Assembly: GCF_000701705.1 (NCBI RefSeq)
Contig: NZ_JNJP01000029.1
Coordinates: 1-43,520, forward strand
Length of the DNA: 43,520 bases
Direction of reading: 5' to 3'
Source of the DNA: Bilophila wadsworthia ATCC 49260
GTDB taxonomy: Bacteria; Desulfobacterota; Desulfovibrionia; Desulfovibrionales; Desulfovibrionaceae
Shown here piece after piece: positions 25,587-34,011 of this stretch (position 1 is its first letter; the number at the start of each line of letters is the position of its first letter). A program made the position numbers and the translations under genes. The notes under the pieces are model-generated. The model was not told where the DNA came from and searched no databases. It saw only the letters and a program-made list of their open reading frames with translations.

Positions 25587-26327
25587 TTAGGAAAGGGTAT
25601 TGGTGGTTTCTGGACGGATAACCCCTTTGCGCACGAGCTGTTCGTACCAGAGCGGGTTATGGTGCCGGATAAACGTTACGGGGATGAATCCCGAGAACAT
25701 GGACCGTAGCGCGGGGCCTTCGCCGGGCGCGAATGCGGCCATATAAATATGGATGGGCAGGACAACGGCCATCACGCCCGCGCAGAGCAGATGGATGAAC
25801 AGGGCCCACTGGGCGGCGTCCTCGGAGCCCGGCGCGACGAGATGGAGCGCCAGCGCGGCGAGGAACAGCCCGGAGAGCGCAAGCCCCACGCTGCACAGCA
25901 CGGCGGCCACGGCGGCGAGCTTCTGCCCGGCGTTGTAGAAGCCTTGCGGCGGCAGGGTGGGGTCAAGCCCCATGCTGCGCATGGCCTTTTCCCCAAGGAC
26001 GAGGCGCATACCCTTGCGGACGCACCAGATCATGTCGGAGGCCGGGGAGAGGCTGAATACTTCCTTGAGGAAGGGGACTACGTCGTGGCGCAACCCGAAA
26101 ATGATGTAGAGGAAGTAGACGGCGAGCCACGCCGAACCGATCAGCAGGTGGAAGACGAGCAGCCCGTACGCGCCGAACACGCCGGTCCAGAGATCGGCCC
26201 ACCACATGCCCACGGGCTGCATGGCCGGGTTGGAAAGCAGGGCGAACCCCGTGAACAGCAACGCGATCCAGCAGAAGGCGTTGAACCAGTGCATACAGAC
26301 GGCGCTGAGGGAATGACGGCGGATCAT
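25587..26327 (-). CDS. PhsC-like membrane cytochrome b subunit
   Basis: The 246-residue integral membrane protein resembles the di-heme cytochrome b subunits of formate dehydrogenase and thiosulfate reductase (FdnI/PhsC type). It has about four or five helices and four histidines suited to bind two b hemes: His13, His60, His179 and His193. It should carry electrons between the menaquinone pool and the iron-sulfur subunit. Its ATG overlaps the stop of the preceding ferredoxin-subunit gene (ATGA), so translation is coupled; GAGG lies upstream. It belongs to the PhsABC-type complex. Confidence 0.87.
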   Translation of the reverse strand: MIRRHSLSAVCMHWFNAFCWIALLFTGFALLSNPAMQPVGMWWADLWTGVFGAYGLLVFHLLIGSAWLAVYFLYIIFGLRHDVVPFLKEVFSLSPASDMIWCVRKGMRLVLGEKAMRSMGLDPTLPPQGFYNAGQKLAAVAAVLCSVGLALSGLFLAALALHLVAPGSEDAAQWALFIHLLCAGVMAVVLPIHIYMAAFAPGEGPALRSMFSGFIPVTFIRHHNPLWYEQLVRKGVIRPETTNTLS

Positions 26328-27046
26328 GAGCCCTTCCTCTTTTCTTCATGGGATGCTTCGCCTGTGGGGCGGATCAGCTGGCGCAGGCCCACGCCCACGA
26401 CCCCGAACAGGGACAGCGCGCCGAGCCAGCGCACCCCGGTAGCCACGGTTCCCATGAAGCCCACGGGACCGGCGCTTTCGGCCTTGGGCCAGTGTTTGTC
26501 GGCCACATCGTTCAGATAGGCGAGGGTCGGCTTGGTGGGCGCGTCCTTGGCCTCAACGAACGTGACTTTGTGCGAGCCGAGCACCTTGCTGACCGGGGAC
26601 TGTGGGTCGTCCGCATCCCCAAACACGCGGGCGCGGGTGGTGCATACGCTGACGCAGGCGGGTTCCATGCCTTCGGCGCGGGAGGACGCGCAATAATCGC
26701 ACTTGTCCACGACGCGGCGCGCGGGGTCGATGTGGCGGGCCTGATAGGGGCAGGCGCGCATACAGCTTCCGCAGGCGATGCAGCGGGTTTCGTCCACCAT
26801 GACCACGCCGTCTTCGGCCTTGTAGGTGGCGTGCGTGGGGCAGGCGTCAACGCAGGACGGCTCGTCGCAGTGCATACAGGCTCCGGGCTGGTAGCGCCAG
26901 CCGGAGGGCGAAGCCGTGTCGGGCGTTTCCCGCACCCAGTTGCGGGAGAGGCCGTAGGGCACGGCGTTCCGCTGCTGGCAGGCAATCAGGCACGCCTTGC
27001 AGTTCAGGCATTTGGAGGCGTCTATGGCCATCACGTAACGGGGCAT
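26324..27046 (-). CDS. PhsB/DmsB-like four-cluster ferredoxin subunit
   Basis: The 240-residue protein contains the four cysteine groups of DmsB/PhsB-type electron-transfer subunits: CLNCKACLIAC (about 13-23), CMHCDEPSCVDACP (about 57-70), CIACGSCMRACP (about 89-100) and CDYCASSR...CVSVC (about 115-135). Each should hold a [4Fe-4S] cluster. A single membrane helix near the C-terminus (about 200-225) may anchor it to the periplasmic face. It links the molybdopterin subunit to the cytochrome b. GGAG precedes the ATG; the gene lies 93 bases after phsA and overlaps phsC. Confidence 0.92.
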   Translation of the reverse strand: MPRYVMAIDASKCLNCKACLIACQQRNAVPYGLSRNWVRETPDTASPSGWRYQPGACMHCDEPSCVDACPTHATYKAEDGVVMVDETRCIACGSCMRACPYQARHIDPARRVVDKCDYCASSRAEGMEPACVSVCTTRARVFGDADDPQSPVSKVLGSHKVTFVEAKDAPTKPTLAYLNDVADKHWPKAESAGPVGFMGTVATGVRWLGALSLFGVVGVGLRQLIRPTGEASHEEKRKGS

Positions 27047-27139
27047 GTTCTTCTCCGAAATTCATTTGCGGCGTCGCCGCCGGGCCGCCGGGAAGGGTTC
27101 CGGCGCAGAGGGCGGGGAAAATCCCCGCTCCTCCTCCCC

Positions 27140-29293
27140 TTACGCCTTTTCCAGCGTGCATCCCACGCCGTTGAACTGGGCCGACACGCGGTCCCAGTAG
27201 TTGGGCAGGATGGCATTGATCGGCTTGCTCCGCGTCGCGGCATGGGGGCTTGTGCCCGTGAAATGCGACGGCGTGAAGATGATGCCGGGCCGGATGGAAG
27301 CGGTCAGTTCCGCCACGGCTTCTACGGAGCCGGTGGCGGTCTTGATGCGCACTGTATCGCCGTGGGCGATGCCAAGAGGCTTGGCCGTGTCCGGGTGGAC
27401 CAGCACATAGCGCCCACGGGAGAATTGGGCCAGCGAGGCGGCGAAATTGGTCATGGTCTGCTGCCACTGGGTCACCACCTTGCCCTGCGTGAGGACGAGG
27501 GGGTATTCCTTGTCGGAGTCGGCCCCGTGGGGATTGCCCTTGGGCGGCGTCCAGCCGAACGCGCCCATCAGCTTGAGATCCAGCGGGATTTTGCCGTTTT
27601 CCGTGGCGTAGGTTCCGGACGTGAAGACCGTTCCGATCCGTTCCTGCGCGCCTTCCTCGGGCTGGGGCCAGATCAGGCCGTCCGGGGACTGGCGCATTCT
27701 GGAAACGCTCATGGCCTTCCAGCTCGGGACCGTATTGCGGAAGCGTTCGCTCAGTTCTTCGGGTCCGGTGAAATCGGGATAGATCTCCGGGGCCAGCTTG
27801 CGCCCGATGTCACGGTAAAACTGCCAGTCGGGGACACAGCTTCCGGGCGCGTCCACGCACTTGTCGCGCCAGACCACCTGCTTCTCGGCTCCGTAATGCG
27901 AACCCGCGCTTTCCGGGCCGAAGGCGGCGGGCACGAACAGGTCGGCCACATCCATCTCCTCGGTCTTGAAGAAGCCGCGATGGACCACGAACCCCACCTT
28001 TTTGATCGCCTCGGCGACGCCGGTGCAGTCGGGGTAGCGGCGGTAGCTGGAATTGAGGAAGAGCACGTCGAGGTTGCCCTTCTTCATGGTGTTGAGCAGG
28101 CGGCGGAAGTTGACGCCGGAATCCTTGGCCGGGCCGCACACGGCGTCGACGAATTCCTTTTCGCCTTCGGGCTTGCCGCCCTCCATCGTAAGGAGCCCCC
28201 TGCCCGAGCCGATGAGGTTGTCGCGCAGGGCCTGAAGCGCGATGATCGCCCGGATGCTCTGCAACCCGTTGGTGTAGCGGGAGAGGCAGCCGCCCATCCA
28301 GATGATGGTGCGGGGGCTCTCGGCAAGCGTCCGGTAGAAGGCGGTGACGGCGTCTTCGGACAGCCCGGTGGCTTGCGCCACCTTGTCGACGCTCCACGGC
28401 TGCGCGCCCTTTTCCATGCGCTCGAAGCCGGTGATGCTCTCGTCCACCCGCGCGCGGTCGAAGGCTCCGTTTTCAAGAACGAAGCGGATCGCGCCGAGGG
28501 CGAGCGCGCCGTCCGTACCGGGCAGGGGCATGAGCTGGTCGGCGGCCCAAGCGCTGGTGGGCGTCTTGCGGCAGTCCACGCTCACGATGCGCACCCCGGC
28601 GTCGCGGGCCTTGTCAAGCCAGCGGGTGTAGGGCGGGTAGGTTTCGCTGATGTTCGCGCCCCAGAGCACGAGGGTCTTCGCGTTGACGATCTCGTTGACC
28701 GTGGTGGTGGAGGTGTTCGCGCCGAGCAACATGCCGAGCACGTTGGACGCCGTGCTGATGCAGACTTCACCGGCGGGCATGACGTTGACCCCGCCCGCCG
28801 TACGCATGGTCATGAGCGCGGCGAGTTCGCTTTCGCGGCAATCCCACAGGGGGGAGGTGAGGGCAAGGCGCTCGGCGATCTTGTCGCCGTGCTTGGCGCG
28901 GCTCTGGCGCAGCTTGTCCACGACGATGTCCACGGCCTCGGCGTAGGAGATGGTTTTCCATTCCGAGCCCTGCTTGAGCATGGGCTGCACGAGGCGGTAG
29001 GGGCTGTTGAGCAGCTCGACGATGGACAGGCCCTTGGGGCACATGGCCCCGCCGGTCCAGCGGTTGCCGCGATCGCCGATGAGTTCGAGGATTTTGCCGT
29101 TGCGCACGCGCGCGTGGTAGGTGCAGCGGACCTGGCAGAAAGGGCAGTAGCCCTTCACCAAATCGTTTTGGGGAGCGGCCGTTCCGGCGGGAGCCTGAGC
29201 CGCATGGACCGGCAGACCCCCGAGGGCCGTGCCCCCGGCGATCGCCGCCATGCCGTATTGAAGGAAATGTCTGCGGGAGAATGTGTTGGACAT
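27140..29293 (-). CDS. phsA: Tat-exported molybdopterin oxidoreductase (thiosulfate/polysulfide reductase PhsA type)
   Basis: The 717-residue catalytic subunit is in the DMSO-reductase superfamily. A twin-arginine signal (SRRHFLQYG at 6-14) directs folded export. A [4Fe-4S] site is formed by Cys50, Cys53, Cys57 and Cys85 (CPFCQVRC...CPKG). Cys178 in AGEVCIST is the likely molybdenum ligand, as in PhsA/PsrA. The C-terminal molybdopterin-binding region includes VLTQGKVVTQWQQTMT and FTPSHFTG. The probable reaction is reduction of thiosulfate, polysulfide or tetrathionate in the periplasm; arsenate- or selenium-oxyanion-type activity cannot be excluded. GGAG lies before the ATG. Electrons would come from menaquinone through the next two genes. 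Regulation is probably by the upstream two-component system through the sites at 29397-29434. Confidence 0.87.
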   Translation of the reverse strand: MSNTFSRRHFLQYGMAAIAGGTALGGLPVHAAQAPAGTAAPQNDLVKGYCPFCQVRCTYHARVRNGKILELIGDRGNRWTGGAMCPKGLSIVELLNSPYRLVQPMLKQGSEWKTISYAEAVDIVVDKLRQSRAKHGDKIAERLALTSPLWDCRESELAALMTMRTAGGVNVMPAGEVCISTASNVLGMLLGANTSTTTVNEIVNAKTLVLWGANISETYPPYTRWLDKARDAGVRIVSVDCRKTPTSAWAADQLMPLPGTDGALALGAIRFVLENGAFDRARVDESITGFERMEKGAQPWSVDKVAQATGLSEDAVTAFYRTLAESPRTIIWMGGCLSRYTNGLQSIRAIIALQALRDNLIGSGRGLLTMEGGKPEGEKEFVDAVCGPAKDSGVNFRRLLNTMKKGNLDVLFLNSSYRRYPDCTGVAEAIKKVGFVVHRGFFKTEEMDVADLFVPAAFGPESAGSHYGAEKQVVWRDKCVDAPGSCVPDWQFYRDIGRKLAPEIYPDFTGPEELSERFRNTVPSWKAMSVSRMRQSPDGLIWPQPEEGAQERIGTVFTSGTYATENGKIPLDLKLMGAFGWTPPKGNPHGADSDKEYPLVLTQGKVVTQWQQTMTNFAASLAQFSRGRYVLVHPDTAKPLGIAHGDTVRIKTATGSVEAVAELTASIRPGIIFTPSHFTGTSPHAATRSKPINAILPNYWDRVSAQFNGVGCTLEKA

Positions 29294-29396
29294 GGGTGCT
29301 CCGTCCTTGGAACGCCGCGCGCCACGCGAGGCCGTTCGTATACAGATCCGTGCTGCGGGAGAAAATCACCGGATGGAGCGACTATGCGGAAAGTTT

Positions 29397-29434
29397 GTAA
29401 AAAAAAGTTCAACGTTTTGTAAAAGTTTTGTAAA
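29397..29434. promoter_or_regulatory. Phased GTAAA direct repeats upstream of phsA
   Basis: GTAAA occurs at 29397-29401, 29419-29423 and 29430-29434; starts are 22 and 11 bp apart, so all lie on one face of the helix. The pair GTAAA-N6-GTAAA matches the pattern bound by CpxR-type regulators (GTAAA, spacer of about 5, GTAAA). The boxes lie about 105-140 bases upstream of the phsA start and downstream of a CpxAR-like gene pair. The rest of 29294-29653 holds an AT-rich tract and no gene. Confidence 0.55.
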
Positions 29435-29653
29435 AGTATATCATATTGTTATTACAGGATAAAATTCGTTGAATCCGATCTCGTCAAAGACGTTTCCTTA
29501 CAAACGCCGCAGGAAACTACTCTCAACGGAGAGTGAGCTTTTCATGAAAAAAGGAGGAGCGTATGGATGATTCCGATGAAAAAAGAAAGTAAAACAATCT
29601 GTTTCAACGATTTTACACAAGCTGTTCCCTATTCGAATGATACAGCGGTAGGG

Positions 29654-31138
29654 TTATTTGTCACAAGCCTTGAGCGTAATGGAGACGGTGAATCCCTTGG
29701 GGTATTGATTGTAATAATGCAGCTCGCCCCCGCAGGCTTCCACGCAATGCTTGACGATAGACATGCCGAGCCCGGAACCGCCGGGATATTTCTTCGCTTG
29801 TTCGCCCCGGAAGAACGGTTCGGTGATGTGCTCCATTTCCTCGGCGGGGACGCCGGGGCCGCTGTCGCGGATTTCCACGCACACACGGTCCCCCTGCGGC
29901 CTTGCGGCAATGGCGATGGGGCCGTCTTCCCCGGCATAACGCACGGCGTTGCGCACCACGTTGGCGAGCGCCCGGCCGAGGCAGCTTGCGTCCGCCCAGA
30001 CCTTGAGCCCCTCGTCGACGCTCAGGCGCACGTCGCGGTCCCGGGCTTCGCGGCGTGTCACATACTGGAGCAGCGGCGCGAGGGATACGGCCTCACGGGC
30101 GGGTGACTCCGGAATGGCCTCGGAACGCATGAAGCTCAGCACATCCTCGACCAGCAGGGAAAGCTGCTCCACCTCGTCGCTGATTTCCTGTACGCGCTGC
30201 TGGTTTTTCTCGTCCACACGGCTGTCCAGCACGGCGAGCCCGAGCTTGATCCGGGCCAGCGGCGAATCCAGCTCATGGGCGATGTGCCGGATGAAACGGC
30301 GCTGCCCGTGGACCTGCTGTTTGACCTTTTCCGCCATGATGCCGGTGGCCTTGGCGAGGCAGCCGATCTGGTCCCCGCGCCCTTCGCCCACGGCCTTGAG
30401 GCTGATGGGCGAATCGTCGGAGAGCGAACTGTAATCGCCCGCCGCAATCCGCTCGGTCACTTTGGTCATGAGGATGATGGGCTTGGTGAGATGGCGCACG
30501 AAGGGCCACCACCACAGGAACGACAGCCCGAGCCCGGACAGGAGCAGGGCCACGGCGAGGCGCAGTTCGAAGAAATGCCCGTTTCCGGTGATGGACGGCG
30601 AAGACGCCGCGAGCAGTACGTAGCGGACAACGCCTTCGTCGTTGGAGACAAGGATGGTGCGGGCGTACCAGTATTGGGCGGGATCGCCGTCGCGCATGAA
30701 AATGACGTATTGTTGCGGGAGGATGCCCGCTTCAAGTTCCACGGCGGGCGTGATCGTGCTGAACGCGCCCGAATCGGGTTCGGCGCACAGGGAATAGGGC
30801 GGGCGGGGAATGGTGCGGGCCGCCTCCACAACTCTTGGAGGCAGGCCGCCCGCAGCAAGCGGAGGGTCCATATCGTCGAGGATCAGGATGCCGAAATGGA
30901 GGCCGCACTCCCTGCCGCATTCCTCAAGGACCGAAGCCCATTGGCTTTCGGGTTTGTATTGCAGCTCCACGGAGGTCATGCGGAATGTGGAGGCGATACT
31001 GCCGTTGAACAGCATGGGCGAGTACAGATTGTTGTTGAACAGCAGCACCCCGCCGATAAACAGGGCTGTGATGACGCCGAGCAGGACGAGGTTGAGCATC
31101 GCCCAGGTGAAGAATTTCTGGTACAGTCCCACGCGCAT
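29654..31138 (-). CDS. CpxA-like sensor histidine kinase
   Basis: The 494-residue inner-membrane kinase has TM helices at about 13-35 and 193-212 around a periplasmic sensor of some 155 residues. A HAMP linker (about 213-275) follows, then the H-box IAHELDSPLARIKL with phospho-acceptor His288. The ATPase domain has N-box NVVRNAVRYA (about 393-402), G1 DSGPGVP and G2 GGSGLGMS. The sensor carries Cys74-x3-Cys78 and Cys118, unusual for this type and possibly redox-sensing. ATG 31138 follows AGGAG; an upstream extension lacks such a site. It pairs with the response regulator gene at 31380-32105 and lies upstream of phsA in the same direction. Confidence 0.9.
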   Translation of the reverse strand: MRVGLYQKFFTWAMLNLVLLGVITALFIGGVLLFNNNLYSPMLFNGSIASTFRMTSVELQYKPESQWASVLEECGRECGLHFGILILDDMDPPLAAGGLPPRVVEAARTIPRPPYSLCAEPDSGAFSTITPAVELEAGILPQQYVIFMRDGDPAQYWYARTILVSNDEGVVRYVLLAASSPSITGNGHFFELRLAVALLLSGLGLSFLWWWPFVRHLTKPIILMTKVTERIAAGDYSSLSDDSPISLKAVGEGRGDQIGCLAKATGIMAEKVKQQVHGQRRFIRHIAHELDSPLARIKLGLAVLDSRVDEKNQQRVQEISDEVEQLSLLVEDVLSFMRSEAIPESPAREAVSLAPLLQYVTRREARDRDVRLSVDEGLKVWADASCLGRALANVVRNAVRYAGEDGPIAIAARPQGDRVCVEIRDSGPGVPAEEMEHITEPFFRGEQAKKYPGGSGLGMSIVKHCVEACGGELHYYNQYPKGFTVSITLKACDK

Positions 31139-31192
31139 GGTTTTTTCTCCTGAATGGAGGCTTGTTCGCCGGATTTTCTCGACTTCCACCGA

Positions 31193-31234
31193 GGGGCGCT
31201 GCCCCTTCGGAACCCCGCAAAGGGGCAGCGCCCC
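31193..31234. repeat. 15-bp hairpin between regulator and kinase genes
   Basis: GGGGCGCTGCCCCTT (31193-31207) is perfectly complementary to 31220-31234 across a 12-base loop. It stands in the 241-base gap after the response-regulator stop. No T-run follows on the minus strand, so it may slow or attenuate transcription into the kinase gene rather than stop it. Confidence 0.6.
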
Positions 31235-31379
31235 CTTGACCCGGCGGCTCCGCGCTGAAGCGGACGCTTGGCGGAGAGGCAAAGGACGTGGGAATGGCTC
31301 CCTGCCTTTGGGGACGCAAAGAAAAAGAATTCTCGGAACGGGTAGCGGAATGTTTTCCGCATGTTGTTTAGAATTCGGG

Positions 31380-32105
31380 TCAGGCCTCTTCGGGAAGCAG
31401 GGTATAGCCCATTCCGCGTATTGTCTTCAAATAGGCCGGGTTATGGGGATCGTCTCCGAGTTTGCGCCGGAGCGTGGAGATGTGCATGTCCACGGAACGG
31501 TCATACCGGCTGAATTCGCGGCCCACGGCAAGCTCAAGCAGGTTCTCGCGGGTGAAGACCCGTCCCGGATGGGCCGCCATGCCGAACAGGATGCGGAATT
31601 CCAGCGCGGTGAGATCCATCGGGACGCCGTCCATGCGCGCCTTCATGGACTTGCGGTCCATCCACAATCCGCGCACCCGGACCACGCCGTCCTCTTCGGG
31701 CTCCTTCCGCTCCGCCTGCACGGGCTGCGCCCGCCGGAGCACGGCCCGCACCCGCGCCAGCAGCTCGCGCGGGGAAAAGGCTTTGGGCACATAGTCGTCC
31801 GCGCCCATCTCAAGCCCCACAATCCGGCTGGCTTCCTCATCCTGCGCGGAGAAGATGACAATGGGCGTGGAGCCGATTTCCCGCAAGCGCCGCAGCACGT
31901 CAAGGCCGTCCATATCCGGCAGCATCATATCGAGCAGGATCACGTCGTATTCGTTCGCAACGGCTTTTTCCAGCCCGGACGAAGCGTCCTCGGCAACGTC
32001 GAGGGAGAACCCAAATCCTTCAAGGTAGTCCCGCAGCAGCCCGCACAGCTTGGCGTCGTCATCGACGAGGAGCGCGGAAATCTGCGAATATTTGATGGTG
32101 GACAT
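31380..32105 (-). CDS. CpxR/OmpR-family response regulator
   Basis: The 241-residue regulator has a receiver domain with an acidic pocket (VDDD, about 14-17), phospho-acceptor Asp59 in VILLDMMLPDMDG, Ser86 and Lys108. A winged-helix DNA-binding domain follows (about 140-238; LTALEFRILFGMAAHPGRVFTRENLL...SVDMHISTLRRKLGDD). ATG 32105 has AGGAGG 4 bases upstream. It is first in the order regulator, kinase, phsABC cluster. CpxR-like DNA recognition would fit the GTAAA repeats before phsA. Confidence 0.92.
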   Translation of the reverse strand: MSTIKYSQISALLVDDDAKLCGLLRDYLEGFGFSLDVAEDASSGLEKAVANEYDVILLDMMLPDMDGLDVLRRLREIGSTPIVIFSAQDEEASRIVGLEMGADDYVPKAFSPRELLARVRAVLRRAQPVQAERKEPEEDGVVRVRGLWMDRKSMKARMDGVPMDLTALEFRILFGMAAHPGRVFTRENLLELAVGREFSRYDRSVDMHISTLRRKLGDDPHNPAYLKTIRGMGYTLLPEEA

Positions 32106-32636
32106 GCATCCTCCTTTGGATGGGGCAGCCGTTGGGCGGGGACGTATTGGGGGATACCCTCGCAAGGCATCTTTCAAATGCGGCGAGCGGATATCCGTGC
32201 TCGGTGTCACACGGGTTCTTTCTTTTTTATTTATACAAATAACACAGTATATTAATGTATAAAGTCTATATTGTGAACATTGGCGTTAGATGTATTATTC
32301 CGTCAAACCGGAGCGTTTGACAAGGCGTTTCGCGGCCTTTTGTCGACAGATGACGGCATGTCGTGGTTTTTCTTCACAAACTGCCAAGGAGTGCAGAGGA
32401 ACCCGCCATGCCCCAAGGTGAAGCCCCGCGTATGGTGTGGAATGCCGATTCCGGTCAGGGTTGGGTTCTGCCTGATGAGGAGGGCAGGCCGCCGGGAAAA
32501 GGCACGACGGCTCATCGTCTTGCCGTTGTTCCATGTATTGGAAGGCGAAAGCGCCCCTTCCCGATACAATGCCGGAAAGGGGCGCTGGGGAGGTTTGTTC
32601 AACCGTCCGACAGGATTTTTTAGCCGTTATCCTTAT
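32106..32636. other. Intergenic region with a GC-rich hairpin
   Basis: This gap contains the AT-rich leader of the response-regulator gene (about 32215-32290). A hairpin at 32550-32586 (AGCGCCCCTT facing AAGGGGCGCT, extended by further pairs) is placed as a terminator near the end of any plus-strand transcript. A 71-codon plus-strand frame at 32408-32623 runs through this hairpin and was not accepted as a gene. Confidence 0.5.
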
Positions 32637-33605
32637 CTAGCGGAAAAACCCGAGATACCCCGCCAAGGCTATTCCCGCGAGGGCAACGAGCATCCATTTG
32701 AGCTTGCTGATCCGTAGCGCTTTGATGAGCGCGGCCTGTTCTTCGAGGGCTTCCCTTTCCGTTTGCCGCATATTGTAGGTACGGATCAGCTGTTCCCGGA
32801 CGTAGGCTCCGGCGCTGGTGGGCGTTGTCGTGCAGAAATCCGCTATGATGTCCGCATACGTCAGGTTGCCGTAGTGCCCGAGGCCGGTGATCCTGTGCGC
32901 CGCTTTGCGCGCAAGGGCCTTGACGACGTCGTCATGCTGGAACGTGGTGAACTCGGCATCGTCTCCGCCTCCGCGTATCAGCACGACGACATTGCCGCTT
33001 GCCTGATCTATCGCCCGGGCTATGGCGGACGGATCCGTCATGGCGGTCGGCAGGGATTCCACGTTGACGCTTTTCAGATCAAGTTCGTTCTTGAAGTCGG
33101 CGAAGACGTTGGCGGCATGGGATTTGGAATGGATCACGGAGATGGCGGTTGCCCGTTTCGGAAAGGGTATCCTTTTAAAGCCGAGTTCCTTGAGATGGCT
33201 GATCGTCCCTTCAATATTCTTTACGGGCTCTGGGCCGCGCCCTCCCGCGGAAGCCTCAATGACCGAGGCCGCATGGACATGGAGTTTGAAGAGGACGACG
33301 GATTTCTTCAAGTATACCACCGGAATGCCGAGAACATCAACGCGATCCCCCGGCCGTATGCCGCCGCTTTGAATGACCTCAAGCGGCAGGTCCACACAGA
33401 TGCTTTTTCCCCCGTCAGCGAGTTCAATGCCGTAATGGACGCCATTCCAAAACGTCCTTTTGGCGGTCCAATCTCCGATGATCCCCTGTGTCCTGAAGAC
33501 ACAGCTGGAATCATCTACGGCATTTTTAAGGGCCGCCCCCGCCATGTCCTCGAAAACGGAACTCAGACGGGCAACGGACAATGACGGCATAGCGGGCATT
33601 GGCAT
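32637..33605 (-). CDS. Membrane-anchored XseA-like protein (exonuclease VII large-subunit relative)
   Basis: The 322-residue protein has a possible OB-fold start (about 33-115; VFRTQGIIGDW, GDRVDVLGIPVVY). A central domain (about 120-270) matches the catalytic core of exonuclease VII large subunit: VVVLIRGGGDDAEFTTFQHDDVVKAL, with RGGG at 211-214, then ITGLGHYGNLTYADIIADFCTTTPTSAGAYV. In XseA the equivalent is GVGHETD-F-T-IAD; here His244 is kept but the following E-T-D is replaced by Y-G-N. The long XseA coiled coil is missing; a single C-terminal TM helix (about 304-321) takes its place. No xseB lies nearby. ATG 33605 follows GGAG. It is probably a divergent paralogue whose nuclease activity is uncertain. 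Confidence 0.72.
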   Translation of the reverse strand: MPMPAMPSLSVARLSSVFEDMAGAALKNAVDDSSCVFRTQGIIGDWTAKRTFWNGVHYGIELADGGKSICVDLPLEVIQSGGIRPGDRVDVLGIPVVYLKKSVVLFKLHVHAASVIEASAGGRGPEPVKNIEGTISHLKELGFKRIPFPKRATAISVIHSKSHAANVFADFKNELDLKSVNVESLPTAMTDPSAIARAIDQASGNVVVLIRGGGDDAEFTTFQHDDVVKALARKAAHRITGLGHYGNLTYADIIADFCTTTPTSAGAYVREQLIRTYNMRQTEREALEEQAALIKALRISKLKWMLVALAGIALAGYLGFFR

Positions 33606-33941
33606 AGCGGATTCTCCAGAAGGCGTTGCGAAAAGTTCAGCACGGTTTCCCGGTCGAGTCAATCGGCATGGATGGGAAAAACTCCACCTTCCGCGGCGTA
33701 TGCTGTAGGCGTGGGAGTTGCCGCCAAAGACGAAGCTCATCCGAGGATGCGCCCTTGACGGCGTACATGTCCATGTCCGAGTGAGGAAGAAAGAGTCCTG
33801 TCCGCGGCGAATTGCCGCGTCAATTTCTTCCCGAAGCGGACGGGGAGGGCTATTGGGAGGGATGGGGAGGAACGCTGCGGGACAGGATTCGCCACGCAGA
33901 AAAGCCTTTGGAAAGGGGCGCGCGAACCGCTCCGCAAGCCA
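33606..33941. other. Upstream region of the XseA-like gene, no gene recognised
   Basis: About 330 bases. An in-frame extension of the XseA-like reading frame exists here but its residues (Arg/Pro/Ser-rich) do not look coding. I saw no promoter strong enough to name. Confidence 0.4.
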
Positions 33942-33978
33942 GGGGAAGGGGCTTTCCTCAGAAAAATTCCCCTTCCCC
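33942..33978 (-). terminator. Terminator-like hairpin of the symporter operon
   Basis: GGGGAAGGGG (33942-33951) pairs with CCCCTTCCCC (33969-33978) around CTTTCCTCAGAAAAATT. It lies 34 bases beyond the minus-strand symporter stop. It resembles the hairpins at 1-126, 4840-4889 and 42737-42773 and seems to be one of the same family. Confidence 0.6.
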
Positions 33979-34011
33979 AATGCCTCCGTGCCGTTTCAAA
34001 AGGAATGGGCT

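Noticed and set aside
26348..29422. 1024-codon plus-strand frame opposite phsAB
   Set aside because: Antisense of clearly functional phsA and phsB; composition (Gly, His, Arg) is that of a shadow frame.
29574..29603. Nine-codon plus-strand frame (starting MDDSDEK) with an AGGAGG just upstream, near the end of the kinase gene
   Set aside because: The ribosome-binding site is good but the frame is too short and there is no context for a leader peptide: the downstream plus-strand region is antisense to the kinase.
32408..32623. 71-codon plus-strand frame with GAGGAA upstream of its ATG
   Set aside because: It runs through a strong GC hairpin (32550-32586), its second half is Arg/Cys-rich, and no family is recognisable. 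It could be a decayed gene but is not supported.
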